A stretch of DNA of 47,541 nt from Clostridiaceae bacterium (lineage in GTDB: Bacteria; Bacillota; Clostridia; Saccharofermentanales; Fastidiosipilaceae): NCBI GenBank assembly GCA_012520525.1, contig JAAYOA010000037.1, forward strand, positions 1 to 47,541. The letters are read 5' to 3'. Each line of letters opens with the position of its first letter. Position 1 is the first letter of the stretch. Position numbers and translations under genes: made by a program. The notes beneath the pieces are model-generated. The model had not been told where the DNA came from and searched no databases. It saw only the letters and a list, made by a program, of their open reading frames with translations. Positions 15,854-25,688 of this stretch are shown in pieces.

Positions 15854-16908
15854 GTTGGTATTTAACTTGCGGTCCAGAACAGGACGTCATCTTGTCTTCC
15901 CGCGTGCGGTTGGCTAGAAACGTCGATACTTATCCATTTACCGGACATCTTGACGATCAACAGGCCGTCGAATTGTCCCAGAAAATTCGCGATTCGATTT
16001 ACGCCGCGAATAGCAAAATGCCTGATTTATATAGAGATTTGGACTTAACTGAGCTGACTGATGTGGCCTGCGAGGCTCTCGTTGAACAGCGTCTAATCAG
16101 TGAAGAATTACTGCACAGTCCAAATAAGAGGCGCAAAGCAGCAAGCCGAGTGGTGATCAGCAACGATGAATCCGTTTCGATTATGATCGGAGAAGAGGAT
16201 CACATTAGAATTCAAGCAATGACTCCAGGATTGGATTTGCAGTCAGCCTACAAGCAGGCGGAAGAAATAGCTCTGCTCGTTGAAGAGCGGCTACCCATCG
16301 CCTATGATGAGCTGTTTGGCTTTTTAACAGCGTGTCCTACTAATACTGGAACCGGCATGAGGGCTTCGGTTATGGCCCATTTGCCCGGTCTGACTCATTA
16401 CAAGCAGATCGATCAACTTCGCCGAAAACTGGATCGCATGGGATTCACTGTGCGAGGAGCATACGGTGAACACAGCAAGGCGGTTGGTTGTCTGTATCAG
16501 ATTTCTAATCAGGTCACATTGGGACTCAGCGAATTAGATATACTAAGCGACCTGCGTTCCATAATCGATCAAATTATTCAGTTGGAACGAAAAGCGCGCC
16601 AAAAAATGCAAGAACACTCAGGAACAAAATTGGAAGACAAACTTTATCGCAATCTGGGTGTTTTGCAGCAGGCTCGTTATATAAGTGGAGCAGAGGCATT
16701 AGAACGCATTTCAGATCTAGCTTTGGCCATTGAATTAGGATATTTTACTGATCTTGATTTCAAGACGATTAAAAAGTTATTGGCAGCGATTGGAGCCGGT
16801 ACCATTCAGCAAAGTTGTGGCGAACAGTTGTCTGCCGATCAATGTGCAAATCATCGAGCAAAGAAAATTAGAGATATTTTATATAAAGAAATTACAAACA
16901 AAGAATAA
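15850..16908 (+). CDS. mcsB: McsB, protein arginine kinase
   Basis: McsB phosphorylates arginine residues in client proteins, marking them for ClpC-ClpP degradation, and inactivates CtsR. The 352-residue protein is phosphagen-kinase-like: SSRVRLARN near residue 13 binds the nucleotide, ACPTNTGTGMRASVMAHLPG around residues 157-176 includes the conserved active-site Cys, and GAYGEHSKAVGCLYQISNQ follows near residue 205. Length and motifs fit active McsB. It starts within mcsA (ATGA overlap) and ends 15 bases before clpC. Confidence 0.96.
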   Translation: MSWYLTCGPEQDVILSSRVRLARNVDTYPFTGHLDDQQAVELSQKIRDSIYAANSKMPDLYRDLDLTELTDVACEALVEQRLISEELLHSPNKRRKAASRVVISNDESVSIMIGEEDHIRIQAMTPGLDLQSAYKQAEEIALLVEERLPIAYDELFGFLTACPTNTGTGMRASVMAHLPGLTHYKQIDQLRRKLDRMGFTVRGAYGEHSKAVGCLYQISNQVTLGLSELDILSDLRSIIDQIIQLERKARQKMQEHSGTKLEDKLYRNLGVLQQARYISGAEALERISDLALAIELGYFTDLDFKTIKKLLAAIGAGTIQQSCGEQLSADQCANHRAKKIRDILYKEITNKE

Positions 16909-16923
16909 TAGGAGCGTGTAATT

Positions 16924-19737
16924 ATGGTTATGAGATTTTCAGATAGAGCAGCAAATGTACTGCGTCATGCCTACGCCGTAGCAACATCATACGGAGTGAA
17001 TTACGTCGGTACAGAACATATTTTAAGTGGGATTATGGCAGAAGGTGCCGGTCCTGCTTATACGGAGTTAACACGTCAAGGTGTGACAAAAGAGAAATTA
17101 GACCAAATCATGGATCAAATTCATGAAAATAAAACGAGTGATATGTCAAACAGCAAAGAACTTAATATACAAGAATTGGTTGACATAATCACGCCGCGGA
17201 CGAAGCGTGTTTTAGAACTTGCCAACTATGAATTGCGTATAAGTGGTTTAAATATCATTGAACCGGAGCAGCTGTTGATCGGTATTTTAAGGGAAGGTTC
17301 AAGCGTTGCCCTCAATGCCCTGCATAGTTTAAAAGTGGACATCCCCACATTGTTTGTGGCTCTGAGATCTGAACAAGGTCAGGCGGCAACTGGAGATGCC
17401 AGTTCCAATGAGCTTGATCGGATCAACCGCAACTTGAAACAACGTCAGGCGGGAGGGAAGTCTGGTACAAAAGGTGGCAACCCTAATACACCTACATTAA
17501 ATGAGTATGGACGCGACCTCACTCAAATTGCCAAAGAAGATGGCTTTGATCCAATCATTGGTCGAGATGACGAAATTCAGCGTGTCATGCAGATTCTTTG
17601 TCGCCGTACCAAAAATAATCCGGTTTTGATTGGTGAACCAGGTGTGGGTAAAACCGCCATCGCCGAGGGTTTGGCTCAGCGCATCGTCGCCGGCAATATG
17701 CCCGAGTTATTACAAGACAAGAAATTGATTTCTATCGATATCGCAGGTCTGCTAGCCGGTGCAAAATATAGGGGAGAGTTTGAAGAGCGTCTCAAAAACT
17801 GTCTCAATGAAGCGACTTCTGCAGGCAACATTATCCTGTTTATTGATGAACTTCACACCGTTGTCGGTGCTGGTGCTTCCGAAGGCGCTGTCGATGCGGC
17901 AAATATGCTAAAACCGATGTTAGCCCGAGGCGATTTACAGATTATCGGTGCTACAACCATCGATGAGTATCGCAAAAATATCGAAAAGGATGCGGCCTTG
18001 GAACGTCGCTTCCAGACTGTCAATATAGATGAGCCAACCCAGGAAGAAGCGGTCCAAATTTTAGAAGGACTTAAAGACAAATATGAGGCACATCACCAAG
18101 TTCAAATTACCGAAGAGGCGATCGCAGCGGCCGTCAATCTGTCTTCTCGTTATATCACTGACCGCTTCCTGCCCGACAAGGCCATCGACTTGATCGATGA
18201 AGGAGCTTCGAAGTTGCGCATGAATATGGCATCTGAGCCCGGTGATCTCAAAGAACTGGAAGAAAAAATTAATAAAATAATCGAGGAAAAAGATGCTGCG
18301 GCTAAGCGGGAGGACTTTGAAAAAGCTGCCGAACTGCGCAAACAGGAGTCTGAGCTAAACAAACAATTAAATGAAAATCGTGCCATCTGGAAAAAAGAAC
18401 AAGACACAGAGCATAATGTCTTGACAGCAGATCACATAGCCGATATTGTCGCCAACTGGACGGGTATACCGGTTCAGAAATTGACGGAATCCGACACCGA
18501 GCGCCTGAGGAATTTGGAGGCAGAACTCAAACGACGTGTCATTGGACAAGATGAAGCAGTTACTGCGGTGGCTAAAGCGATCCGCCGTGGTCGCCTAGGT
18601 CTCAAAGATCCCAGCCGTCCTGCAGGTTCATTTATCTTCTTGGGTACTACGGGTGTTGGTAAGACGGAATTAGCTAAGGCTCTCGCCAACGTCATGTTCG
18701 GTGAGGACGATGCCATGGTGCGACTCGATATGTCGGAATACATGGAGAAATACTCTGTCAGTCGTCTGATCGGTTCGCCGCCAGGGTATGTCGGTTACGA
18801 AGAGGGCGGTCAGTTGACAGAACAAGTGCGCCGTCGCCCCTACTCTGTCATTTTATTCGATGAGATCGAAAAGGCTCACCCCGATGTACTGAATGCTTTG
18901 CTACAAATTTTGGAAGATGGTCGCTTGACCGATGGTCAGGGACGTACGGTTGATTTCCGCAACACCATCGTCATCATGACGTCTAATGTAGGTGCGAGAA
19001 TGTTGACTGGTAGCGAAGGTCGACGCATAGGTTTTGGCAGCAGCAGTACCAATGAAAAGGAGAAGCGCGACGAAGAACTTTACGGCGGTAAATCCTACGA
19101 AGAGGCCAAAGAGATGGTCCTGGACGAATTAAAGAAAGTTTTCCGTCCGGAGTTTATCAACCGCGTCGATGAAATTATTTTCTTCCATATGTTGAATCGG
19201 GATGCGATGAAGCAAATTGTTCGCCTGATGCTGCGCGACTTTGCCGAACGCACAAAAGACATTGGTATCGATCTTCTGTCCACCGAAGAGGCTGAGATAT
19301 TGTTAGCTCAAAGAGGCTATGACCCTGCCTACGGTGCGCGTCCGTTGCGCCGCGAGATTCAGAATTCTGTAGAAGATGCATTCTCAGAAGCTATGTTGGA
19401 CGGCATCGTCAGAGATGGGGATACAGCTGTAATCCTCGTTAAAGATGGTGAGATCCATATCGTCAACGAAAAGAATAATCAAGACGTGGACACGATTCGT
19501 CTTCTTACCGAAGATAAAAACGAGAACACAGAGCCAGCTGATTCAGATGTGGCGAAGGATCATGCCGATGATGTAGATTCGGCTGTCACAGACAATGCGT
19601 CAAAAGATACAACTGTTGAGAAGAACGAAAACGATACCGCTTCTGAGTCCGAATCGGTTCCATCTGAAATAGATGAGACAGAGCAAAAAAATGATAATAC
19701 AGCTGATGATGATTCTAATGCAGTAGATATAGAATAA
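16924..19737 (+). CDS. clpC: ClpC, AAA+ unfoldase with an acidic C-terminal tail
   Basis: ClpC unfolds substrates for ClpP; it recognises McsB-marked proteins. The order is: Clp_N double repeat (1-145), AAA1 with Walker A GEPGVGKT (236-243), the middle domain with a UVR-like helix pair (about 455-480), and AAA2 with Walker A GTTGVGKT (574-581). The IGFG loop, which docks on ClpP, lies near residue 705. Typical ClpC proteins end near residue 815. This one has 937 residues; about the last 85 (from about residue 850) are rich in Asp, Glu, Asn, Ser and Thr with no hydrophobic blocks. GGAG precedes the ATG at 16924. It closes the operon. Confidence 0.96.
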   Translation: MVMRFSDRAANVLRHAYAVATSYGVNYVGTEHILSGIMAEGAGPAYTELTRQGVTKEKLDQIMDQIHENKTSDMSNSKELNIQELVDIITPRTKRVLELANYELRISGLNIIEPEQLLIGILREGSSVALNALHSLKVDIPTLFVALRSEQGQAATGDASSNELDRINRNLKQRQAGGKSGTKGGNPNTPTLNEYGRDLTQIAKEDGFDPIIGRDDEIQRVMQILCRRTKNNPVLIGEPGVGKTAIAEGLAQRIVAGNMPELLQDKKLISIDIAGLLAGAKYRGEFEERLKNCLNEATSAGNIILFIDELHTVVGAGASEGAVDAANMLKPMLARGDLQIIGATTIDEYRKNIEKDAALERRFQTVNIDEPTQEEAVQILEGLKDKYEAHHQVQITEEAIAAAVNLSSRYITDRFLPDKAIDLIDEGASKLRMNMASEPGDLKELEEKINKIIEEKDAAAKREDFEKAAELRKQESELNKQLNENRAIWKKEQDTEHNVLTADHIADIVANWTGIPVQKLTESDTERLRNLEAELKRRVIGQDEAVTAVAKAIRRGRLGLKDPSRPAGSFIFLGTTGVGKTELAKALANVMFGEDDAMVRLDMSEYMEKYSVSRLIGSPPGYVGYEEGGQLTEQVRRRPYSVILFDEIEKAHPDVLNALLQILEDGRLTDGQGRTVDFRNTIVIMTSNVGARMLTGSEGRRIGFGSSSTNEKEKRDEELYGGKSYEEAKEMVLDELKKVFRPEFINRVDEIIFFHMLNRDAMKQIVRLMLRDFAERTKDIGIDLLSTEEAEILLAQRGYDPAYGARPLRREIQNSVEDAFSEAMLDGIVRDGDTAVILVKDGEIHIVNEKNNQDVDTIRLLTEDKNENTEPADSDVAKDHADDVDSAVTDNASKDTTVEKNENDTASESESVPSEIDETEQKNDNTADDDSNAVDIE

Positions 19738-19896
19738 CTTATGATATGTGTAAAGTCACAAATTCATATACATATAATGCATAAATTGGCAACTTCTATA
19801 CAATAAATGCAAGTTGAATTGAATCGCAAAATACAAATTAAAGAATCAGTTTTATTACTAATAAGGGAATGAGCATACAAGTAAACGTATGCCAAC

Positions 19897-19947
19897 GAAG
19901 GGAGTTTCAAAGCGCAAATCAGCGCGGAGGGGCTCTCTTCATTTTAT
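19897..19947 (+). terminator. Probable terminator of the ctsR-clpC operon
   Basis: GAAGGGAG (19897-19904) pairs with CTCTCTTC (19933-19940) with one G-T pair, and an inner GCGC/GCGC pair lies in the loop. T-rich sequence follows (ATTTTATTTT, 19941-19950). It lies 160 bases after clpC. Confidence 0.6.
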
Positions 19948-20074
19948 TTTGCATAAAAACATTGAAAAACTTAATTATTGTGGCGTTAAGAATATAATTA
20001 ACAGAGAAATATCATGATTTTATTGCATAAATTTACAAAAAAGTGGTAAACTTCAATAATTAAACCATTTTCTG

Positions 20075-20103
20075 TGGACAGTCCTATAAATATTTTGTAT
20101 TAT
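20075..20103 (+). promoter_or_regulatory. Predicted promoter of the liv operon
   Basis: -35 TGGACA (20075-20080) and -10 TATTAT (20098-20103) are each 5 of 6 matches to consensus, with a 17-bp spacer. The start codon of livJ is 33 bases downstream of the -10. Confidence 0.55.
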
Positions 20104-20135
20104 AGCTACTAATTATCGAAGGGAGATGAATAATA

Positions 20136-21356
20136 ATGCAAAAGAAATTTTTCGCACTTGTGCTTGCTGGCGTTATGGCTTTGTCTGCATTGACAGCCTG
20201 TGGCGGCGACAAAGATACAGCTGATGAAACAACCGCTCCTGCTGGCGATGCAGCAGCCAATGATGATGCTGCTGATGCTGCAACGTCCGATGACGGCGAA
20301 ACATTCCGCCTTGGTGGTCTGGCTCCTCTGACGGGCAGTGTTTCAGTTTATGGTGTCAGCGCCATGAACGGTGTTGAGATGGCTGTCGAAGAAGTTAATG
20401 CCGCTGGCGGAATCAACGGTCAGCAGATTGAATTTAATGTTTTAGATGAGAAGGGTGATGTCACCGAGGCCATTAACGCTTACGGTCGTCTGGTCGCAGA
20501 CCACGACATCGATGCACTAATTGGCGACGTTACGTCCAAACCTTCCATCAGTGTGGCTCAACGGGCTAACGAAGATGGTCTTCCCATGATCACCCCGACG
20601 GGTACTGCGGATGCTATTACCGAACAGGGTGAAACTGTTTTCCGCACCTGCTTCACAGACTCATACCAAGGAAGAGCGATGGCTTCATTTATTGCCGGTA
20701 AAGGTTATTCTAGTGCCGCCGTTCTATATGACAATAGTGATGACTACTCTGTTGCTCTGTACAATGCATTTACTGAAGAGGCAAAAAATCAGGGTGTAGA
20801 AATTACGGCCGAAGAGAGTTTTGGCGCAACGGATTCTGACTTTAAAGCTCAGTTGACCAAGATTGTTTCTACAAATCCAGAGGTTCTCTATGTTCCTGCA
20901 TACTATGAAACAAATGCTTTGATTCTAAGACAAGCTCAAGAAACCGGCTTTAAAGGTCTGATCACTGGTGGTGACGGCTGGGACGGTATTTTGACCCAAT
21001 TCAAAGACGATCCAAGCGGTGCTGATGGCGTCATTTTCTCTAACCACTACTCACTCTATGACGAAGATGAAAAAGTACAGAACTTTGTCAGCAAATATAA
21101 AGAGACCTACGGCGAAGATCCCACTGCCTTTGCAGCGCTGGGTTATGACTCCGTCTATCTGCTGAAGCAGGCTGTTGAAGAGGCGGGCACAAAGGATAAA
21201 GCTGCAGTCGTCGAAGCTCTTAAAAATATTGAGTTTGCAGGTGTTACTGGTTCATTTAAATTTGACGAGAAACGCAACCCGATCAAGACTGTTTCTTATG
21301 TTGTCGTCCAAGGCGGTAAATACGAACTGGATTCAAAAGAGGGCGTTACCGAATAA
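20136..21356 (+). CDS. livJ: Branched-chain amino acid ABC transporter substrate-binding lipoprotein
   Basis: This is the extracellular binding protein for leucine, isoleucine or valine, or a related amino acid. The signal peptide ends in the lipobox LTAC with the lipid-anchored Cys at residue 22, then an Ala/Asp/Thr linker to about residue 52. The mature domain is Peripla_BP_6 type (RLGGLAPLTGSVSVYG, GINGQQIEF, AALGYDSVYLLKQAV). It has 406 residues. GAAGGGAGATG lies upstream of the ATG. It is the first gene of the operon, separated from livH by a hairpin that may favour higher expression of this subunit. Confidence 0.93.
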   Translation: MQKKFFALVLAGVMALSALTACGGDKDTADETTAPAGDAAANDDAADAATSDDGETFRLGGLAPLTGSVSVYGVSAMNGVEMAVEEVNAAGGINGQQIEFNVLDEKGDVTEAINAYGRLVADHDIDALIGDVTSKPSISVAQRANEDGLPMITPTGTADAITEQGETVFRTCFTDSYQGRAMASFIAGKGYSSAAVLYDNSDDYSVALYNAFTEEAKNQGVEITAEESFGATDSDFKAQLTKIVSTNPEVLYVPAYYETNALILRQAQETGFKGLITGGDGWDGILTQFKDDPSGADGVIFSNHYSLYDEDEKVQNFVSKYKETYGEDPTAFAALGYDSVYLLKQAVEEAGTKDKAAVVEALKNIEFAGVTGSFKFDEKRNPIKTVSYVVVQGGKYELDSKEGVTE

Positions 21357-21424
21357 AATTAAGAACATTTGGGAAAAGCCGACAAATACCGGTTGTTAAT
21401 GTTATAATTTTAAATCGAGTCAAT

Positions 21425-21463
21425 ATACAGACTCCCACAGCCTGTGGCCGTGGGAGTTTGTAT
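21425..21463 (+). other. Intercistronic hairpin between livJ and livH
   Basis: A 14-bp stem (21425-21438 with 21450-21463, one G-T pair) encloses an 11-nt loop that can itself form a 3-bp stem. No T run follows. Position after the binding-protein gene fits a stability or partial-termination element that keeps livJ mRNA in excess over the permease genes. Confidence 0.7.
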
Positions 21464-21508
21464 ACGTATTTAACAGAGACCTTTTTGACGTGTAATTGAG
21501 AGGACGCC

Positions 21509-22393
21509 ATGTATTTTTTAGTTCAGCTAATCAATGGCCTACAGATCGGATCCATTTATGCTTTGATCGCTTTGGGCTATACGATGGTTTACGGCATTAT
21601 TAAACTGATTAACTTCGCCCACGGTGATATTATGATGGTCGGCGCCTATTTAGCGCTATTATTACTCAATAATGGAATTCCGATTATTCCTGCCATGCTA
21701 ATTTCTATGGCGGGTTGTGCGATTTTTGGCATCATTATAGAACGGCTAGCTTACAAACCGCTGCGTAAGTCATCCAGACTATCTGCCCTGATTACCGCCA
21801 TCGGTGTCAGTCTATTGTTGCAGAATGCAGCTATGCTTGTGTTCGGCTCAGCGGCTCGAACGTTCCCGGATTTGACTAAAGGTATGCCATCTTTTCAACT
21901 CGGTTCAAACTCTGTCAATATCTTAACCGTCATAAGTATTGTACTCGCCATTGTCGTAATGATTGCCCTGCAGTTATTTGTTACCCGCAGCAAGGCAGGA
22001 ACGGCGATGCGGGCCGTGTCTGAAGATACGGATGCAGCAGAACTCATGGGTATCAATGTCAACACAACGATCTCAATGACCTTTGCGATTGGTTCAGGCT
22101 TGGCAGCTTTTGCCGCGATATTATTCTGTATGGCGTATCCTCAGGTCACACCATATATGGGTGCGATGCCAGGTATTAAGGCATTTATCGCTGCAGTATT
22201 AGGTGGCATCGGCGTCATACCTGGCGCTATGATTGGTGGTTTTATCCTCGGCGTTATTGAAGCTTTGACAAAGGCCTACATCCCTTCGGGCTACTCGGCA
22301 TTGTCCGATGCCGTGGTCTTTGCCATCTTGATTATCGTACTGCTGGTTAAACCTTCCGGTCTGTTGGGTCGACCCCAGCGGGAAAAGGTATAA
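21509..22393 (+). CDS. livH: Branched-chain amino acid ABC transporter permease LivH
   Basis: This is one of the two membrane permeases of the Liv importer, with 294 residues and about eight hydrophobic segments. Family markers are the N-terminal INGLQIGSIYALIALGYTMV, followed by INFAHGDIMMVGAY (around residues 34-47), and AVLGGIGVIPGAMIGGFILG near residue 229. GAGAGG precedes the ATG. livM starts ten bases after its stop. Confidence 0.95.
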   Translation: MYFLVQLINGLQIGSIYALIALGYTMVYGIIKLINFAHGDIMMVGAYLALLLLNNGIPIIPAMLISMAGCAIFGIIIERLAYKPLRKSSRLSALITAIGVSLLLQNAAMLVFGSAARTFPDLTKGMPSFQLGSNSVNILTVISIVLAIVVMIALQLFVTRSKAGTAMRAVSEDTDAAELMGINVNTTISMTFAIGSGLAAFAAILFCMAYPQVTPYMGAMPGIKAFIAAVLGGIGVIPGAMIGGFILGVIEALTKAYIPSGYSALSDAVVFAILIIVLLVKPSGLLGRPQREKV

Positions 22394-22403
22394 GGGGGGC
22401 AGT

Positions 22404-23387
22404 ATGAAAAAGTCATCGTCACGTGTTTTTAAGACGTATGTATTAAATATTGTCATCATTGCTGCTATTTTTATTGCGTTGCAATTGATGATCACAAACG
22501 GTGTGTTCAATAGCTATACTTCAGGTCTGGTCGTTCAGATTTTTATTAATATGATTTTGACCCTTAGCTTGAACGTGGCCACTGGATTCCTCGGTGAACT
22601 TTGCTTGGGTCACGCCGGTTTTATGGCCATAGGTGCCTATACAACAGCTCTACTCACAATTAATTCTGGTCTGCCTGTCATGATTATGTTCCCTCTCGGT
22701 TTAATTGCAGGTATGATTATTTCGGGCATCATTGGTTTCTTGGTTGGTGTACCGGCTCTCCGTCTGAAAGGCGACTATTTAGCAATCATCACTTTGGCAT
22801 TTGGTGAAATGATTAGTATATTGCTGCGTACATTTAAATTTACAGGCGGTGCCCTTGGTCTCAATGGTATTCCCAGGGTTACGTCCTTTGCTTATTCGTA
22901 CTGGTGTTTTATTATCTCACTAGTTTTGATTATTACCTTCATGTTCTCCCGTCATGGTCGTGCTATTCTATCCATCCGCGAAGATGAGATTGCCTCAGAG
23001 GCGACGGGCGTCAATACATTTAAATATAAGATGATTGCCTTTGTCATGTCGGCTATGTTCGCTGGTCTGGCGGGCGGTCTCTTTGCCCACTTCCAGGGCA
23101 ATTTAGCTCCGGAGAAATTTAATTATAATTACTCCATCGATATTATGGTCATGGTGGTCTTCGGCGGTATGGGTTCGGTATCCGGTTCAATTGTATCGGC
23201 AATTATTCTTACTTTGCTGCCCGAGTTATTGCGCGGTTTCTCAGAGTTCCGCATGCTGGTCTATGCCATAATGCTGATTGTCCTGATGATTTTCCGCCCC
23301 GAGGGTATGTTTGGGCGCAAAGAAGTGACTTACAGAGTATTCCGCCGTTTCTTGAAACGCAACAAGCAAAATAAGCCTGTTTCATAA
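22404..23387 (+). CDS. livM: Branched-chain amino acid ABC transporter permease LivM
   Basis: This is the second membrane permease of the Liv importer, with 327 residues. Markers are LSLNVATGFLGELCLGHAGF (about 53-72), GVPALRLKGDYLAIITLAFG (about 114-133) and VVFGGMGSVSGSIVSAI near residue 250. The N terminus has a short basic stretch before the first membrane helix. AAGGGGGGC is the ribosome binding site. livG starts 15 bases after its stop. Confidence 0.95.
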   Translation: MKKSSSRVFKTYVLNIVIIAAIFIALQLMITNGVFNSYTSGLVVQIFINMILTLSLNVATGFLGELCLGHAGFMAIGAYTTALLTINSGLPVMIMFPLGLIAGMIISGIIGFLVGVPALRLKGDYLAIITLAFGEMISILLRTFKFTGGALGLNGIPRVTSFAYSYWCFIISLVLIITFMFSRHGRAILSIREDEIASEATGVNTFKYKMIAFVMSAMFAGLAGGLFAHFQGNLAPEKFNYNYSIDIMVMVVFGGMGSVSGSIVSAIILTLLPELLRGFSEFRMLVYAIMLIVLMIFRPEGMFGRKEVTYRVFRRFLKRNKQNKPVS

Positions 23388-23401
23388 TAAGGAGGTAAGA
23401 T

Positions 23402-24187
23402 ATGGCGTTGCTAGAAGTTGAAAATCTTGGTATTCGCTTTGGCGGCCTCCAGGCAGTTAAGGACGTATCGTTTACCATAGGCAACAATGAAATTGTCGGA
23501 CTGATTGGACCAAATGGTGCAGGCAAAACAACGGTATTTAACTTGTTGACCAATGTTTATCACCCGACTGAGGGAGATATTCGAGTTGGCGGTGTCAGTA
23601 CTTTGGGTAAAAAACAACATGAGACAGTAGACTTTGGTTTGGCCCGGACGTTTCAGAACATCCGTTTGTTCAAGAGTATGTCGGTTATGGAAAATATAAA
23701 AACTGGTTTTCATCACCGAGGGCGTTACAGCATTCCAGCGGCAATTTTTCGCTTGCCGGCCTATTGGCAGGAAGAGGCCAACTATACTGAACAGGCTATG
23801 GATTTGCTGAAGACCTTCGGCATGAGCCATGTTGCCGAGGTTGAAGCAGGTAATTTGCCCTATGGTCAACAGCGCAAACTAGAGATTTGCCGTGCCCTTG
23901 CAACCCATCCTAAACTGTTGCTGTTGGACGAACCGGCGGCGGGGATGAATGCCACAGAAACTCAGGAGCTGATGGATACGATCCGCTTGGTTCAGGAGCA
24001 TTTTAAGATCTCAGTATTACTAATTGAACACGATATGAACTTAGTCATGGGCATTTGCGAGCGCATTATTGTATTAAATTATGGTAAAATATTGGCCAAG
24101 GGTCTGCCCAATGAAGTACGTAATAATCCCGAAGTGATCGGTGCCTATTTAGGAAGTGAGGGTGATCCGAATGCTGTTGTCAGTTGA
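23402..24187 (+). CDS. livG: Branched-chain amino acid ABC transporter ATP-binding protein LivG
   Basis: This is one of the two ATPases of the Liv importer, with 261 residues. Walker A is GPNGAGKT near residue 37; the signature region is LPYGQQRKLEICRALA near residue 154 (the LSGGQ variant usual in LivG); Walker B is LLLLDEPAAGMN near residue 174; the H-loop is LIEHDMN. AAGGAGGTAAG precedes the ATG. It overlaps livF by 17 bases. Confidence 0.95.
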   Translation: MALLEVENLGIRFGGLQAVKDVSFTIGNNEIVGLIGPNGAGKTTVFNLLTNVYHPTEGDIRVGGVSTLGKKQHETVDFGLARTFQNIRLFKSMSVMENIKTGFHHRGRYSIPAAIFRLPAYWQEEANYTEQAMDLLKTFGMSHVAEVEAGNLPYGQQRKLEICRALATHPKLLLLDEPAAGMNATETQELMDTIRLVQEHFKISVLLIEHDMNLVMGICERIIVLNYGKILAKGLPNEVRNNPEVIGAYLGSEGDPNAVVS

Positions 24188-24884
24188 TTCCATCAATGTA
24201 TATTACGGCAGAATTCATGCAGTACGCGACATCTCCTTCGAAGTTGCCAAAGGTGAAGTGGTCACACTGATCGGTGCCAACGGCGCAGGCAAAACCACTA
24301 TTCTACAAACGATTTCGGGCATTTTGCAGCCCAAGTCAGGTACGATTAAGTATGAAGGGGTGGAAATTCAGAATAAACCTGCCTATAAAATTCTCCAGAG
24401 TGGGCTGGCTCAAGTTCCCGAAGGGCGGCGCATCTTTACCAATCTAACTGTGCGAGAGAATTTAGAAATGGGTGCTTATACCCGCCATGACAAGGAAGGG
24501 ATTACTGAGGATCTTAAAAAATCCTTCTCCCGTTTTCCCCGCCTTGAAGAACGACGCAATCAGCATGCTGGTACGTTGTCCGGTGGCGAACAACAGATGC
24601 TGGCAATCGCCCGCGCGTTGATGAGTAAACCTAAATTGCTCTTGCTAGACGAACCTTCTATGGGGTTGTCACCTCTTTTGGTGCAAGAAATTTTCCGCAT
24701 CATCCGCGATGTTAATGAGGACGGGACAACAGTCCTTTTAGTAGAACAAAATGCCCAACTTGCCTTGAGTGTTGCGGACAGAGGTTATGTCTTGGAGACA
24801 GGCAAGGTTATCATGTCCGGCGGTGCGAAAACTCTGCTGGTAGACGAACGAATTAAGGCCGCTTATTTGGGCGGTGAAGCATGA
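24171..24884 (+). CDS. livF: Branched-chain amino acid ABC transporter ATP-binding protein LivF
   Basis: This is the second ATPase of the Liv importer, with 237 residues, the usual length for LivF. Walker A is GANGAGKT near residue 36, the signature LSGGEQQMLAIARAL near residue 136 and Walker B LLLLDEPSMGL near residue 155. The ATG at 24171 lies inside livG, with GAGGGTGAT upstream; a GTG at 24156 would add five residues but gives a less usual N terminus. The stop overlaps the next gene by ATGA. Confidence 0.94.
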   Translation: MLLSVDSINVYYGRIHAVRDISFEVAKGEVVTLIGANGAGKTTILQTISGILQPKSGTIKYEGVEIQNKPAYKILQSGLAQVPEGRRIFTNLTVRENLEMGAYTRHDKEGITEDLKKSFSRFPRLEERRNQHAGTLSGGEQQMLAIARALMSKPKLLLLDEPSMGLSPLLVQEIFRIIRDVNEDGTTVLLVEQNAQLALSVADRGYVLETGKVIMSGGAKTLLVDERIKAAYLGGEA

Positions 24885-25552
24885 GTCTAACCCAATTTCA
24901 CAGAGAAATTCATCGCTGTCCTCGCTGTACCTACGAACAAGAGGTTGTGGTGTGGGATCGGGTGGATGTGACAGCGGAGCCAGATCTCAAGGAACGTCTG
25001 TTGCGGAAACAACTCCAAACATTTGACTGCGAAAATTGTGGTGAGACCCTGTCTGTAAGTGATGGACTTCTCTATATTGACCAGGAAAATAGCCTGTTGA
25101 TATACCGACATCCCCTTTTTCGCGAGGCAGAGGCGGAGCTATTGGTGCAAAAAGACGGGTTAGATCAGCTCAATGAATTGGTCGGTGATTTGAGCCAGTG
25201 GCAAAATCTACGTTTGGTATCAGGGGACAACGAACTTTTAGAGAAGATTCATTTGCAGGACAACGGTTTGGATGACCGGCTCATGGAAATCCTCAAGGTA
25301 GCTCTAAAGGTTCGCTACGAGGAAGAACAGAACAATATAATAGAAGCCTGCTTTTTTTTAGGAACCGACGGCGATATTTTATTGTTACAGACAGAGACAG
25401 CCGAAAAGGGTTGGTATATGTTAGAAATGCCGTGGGAACTTTATCAGAATGCGGCAGACACTCTAGGATCTAATCTACCGGACTTAAGTGGTCGCTGGAC
25501 GATGATTGACCAGCGCTGGGCGGCGGATTTCATTCGCTCTATGACAGAATAA
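24881..25552 (+). CDS. CpXC domain protein
   Basis: This 223-residue protein has the CpXC family layout: a zinc-binding CPRC at residues 13-16 and CENC at residues 50-53, separated by the VVVWDRVDVTAEPDLKERLL segment, then LLYIDQENSLLIY, which matches the family's conserved stretch after the second Cys pair. The remainder (about 80-223) is acidic and not recognisable. CpXC proteins are uncharacterised, so the function is not known. The ATG overlaps the livF stop (ATGA), so its translation is coupled to the transporter operon. It is not a normal component of Liv systems. A strong terminator follows. Confidence 0.85.
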   Translation: MSLTQFHREIHRCPRCTYEQEVVVWDRVDVTAEPDLKERLLRKQLQTFDCENCGETLSVSDGLLYIDQENSLLIYRHPLFREAEAELLVQKDGLDQLNELVGDLSQWQNLRLVSGDNELLEKIHLQDNGLDDRLMEILKVALKVRYEEEQNNIIEACFFLGTDGDILLLQTETAEKGWYMLEMPWELYQNAADTLGSNLPDLSGRWTMIDQRWAADFIRSMTE

Positions 25553-25560
25553 ATGAATTA

Positions 25561-25588
25561 AAAAAAAGCTCGGTTAGGAGCTTTTTTT
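25561..25588 (+). terminator. Intrinsic terminator of the liv operon
   Basis: An 11-bp stem (25561-25571 with 25578-25588), a 6-nt loop and a T run within the right arm, eight bases after the CpXC stop. The A-rich left arm lets it work in both directions, including for the leftward gene at 25689-26609. Confidence 0.92.
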
Positions 25589-25688
25589 GTTGCAAATTAA
25601 TTTTTGTACAGTTGGAATTCAGTAGTTGAGTTATTTAAAAATTTATTTTTATCTGCGGTGTGAGATCACACAACGTGATCAGCGACAT

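Larger units (their letters stand above)
19738..20135. other. Intergenic region between clpC and livJ
   Basis: This 398-base AT-rich gap holds a small CATAC/GTATG stem near 19874, the terminator-like hairpin at 19897-19945 and the livJ promoter at 20075-20103. No coding frame with a ribosome binding site is seen. Confidence 0.6.

Noticed and set aside
20136-25552. Liv operon as a possible non-amino-acid (urea or amide) transporter
   Set aside because: No urtA/amiC-specific features or urease/amidase genes nearby; all five proteins match the Liv pattern best.
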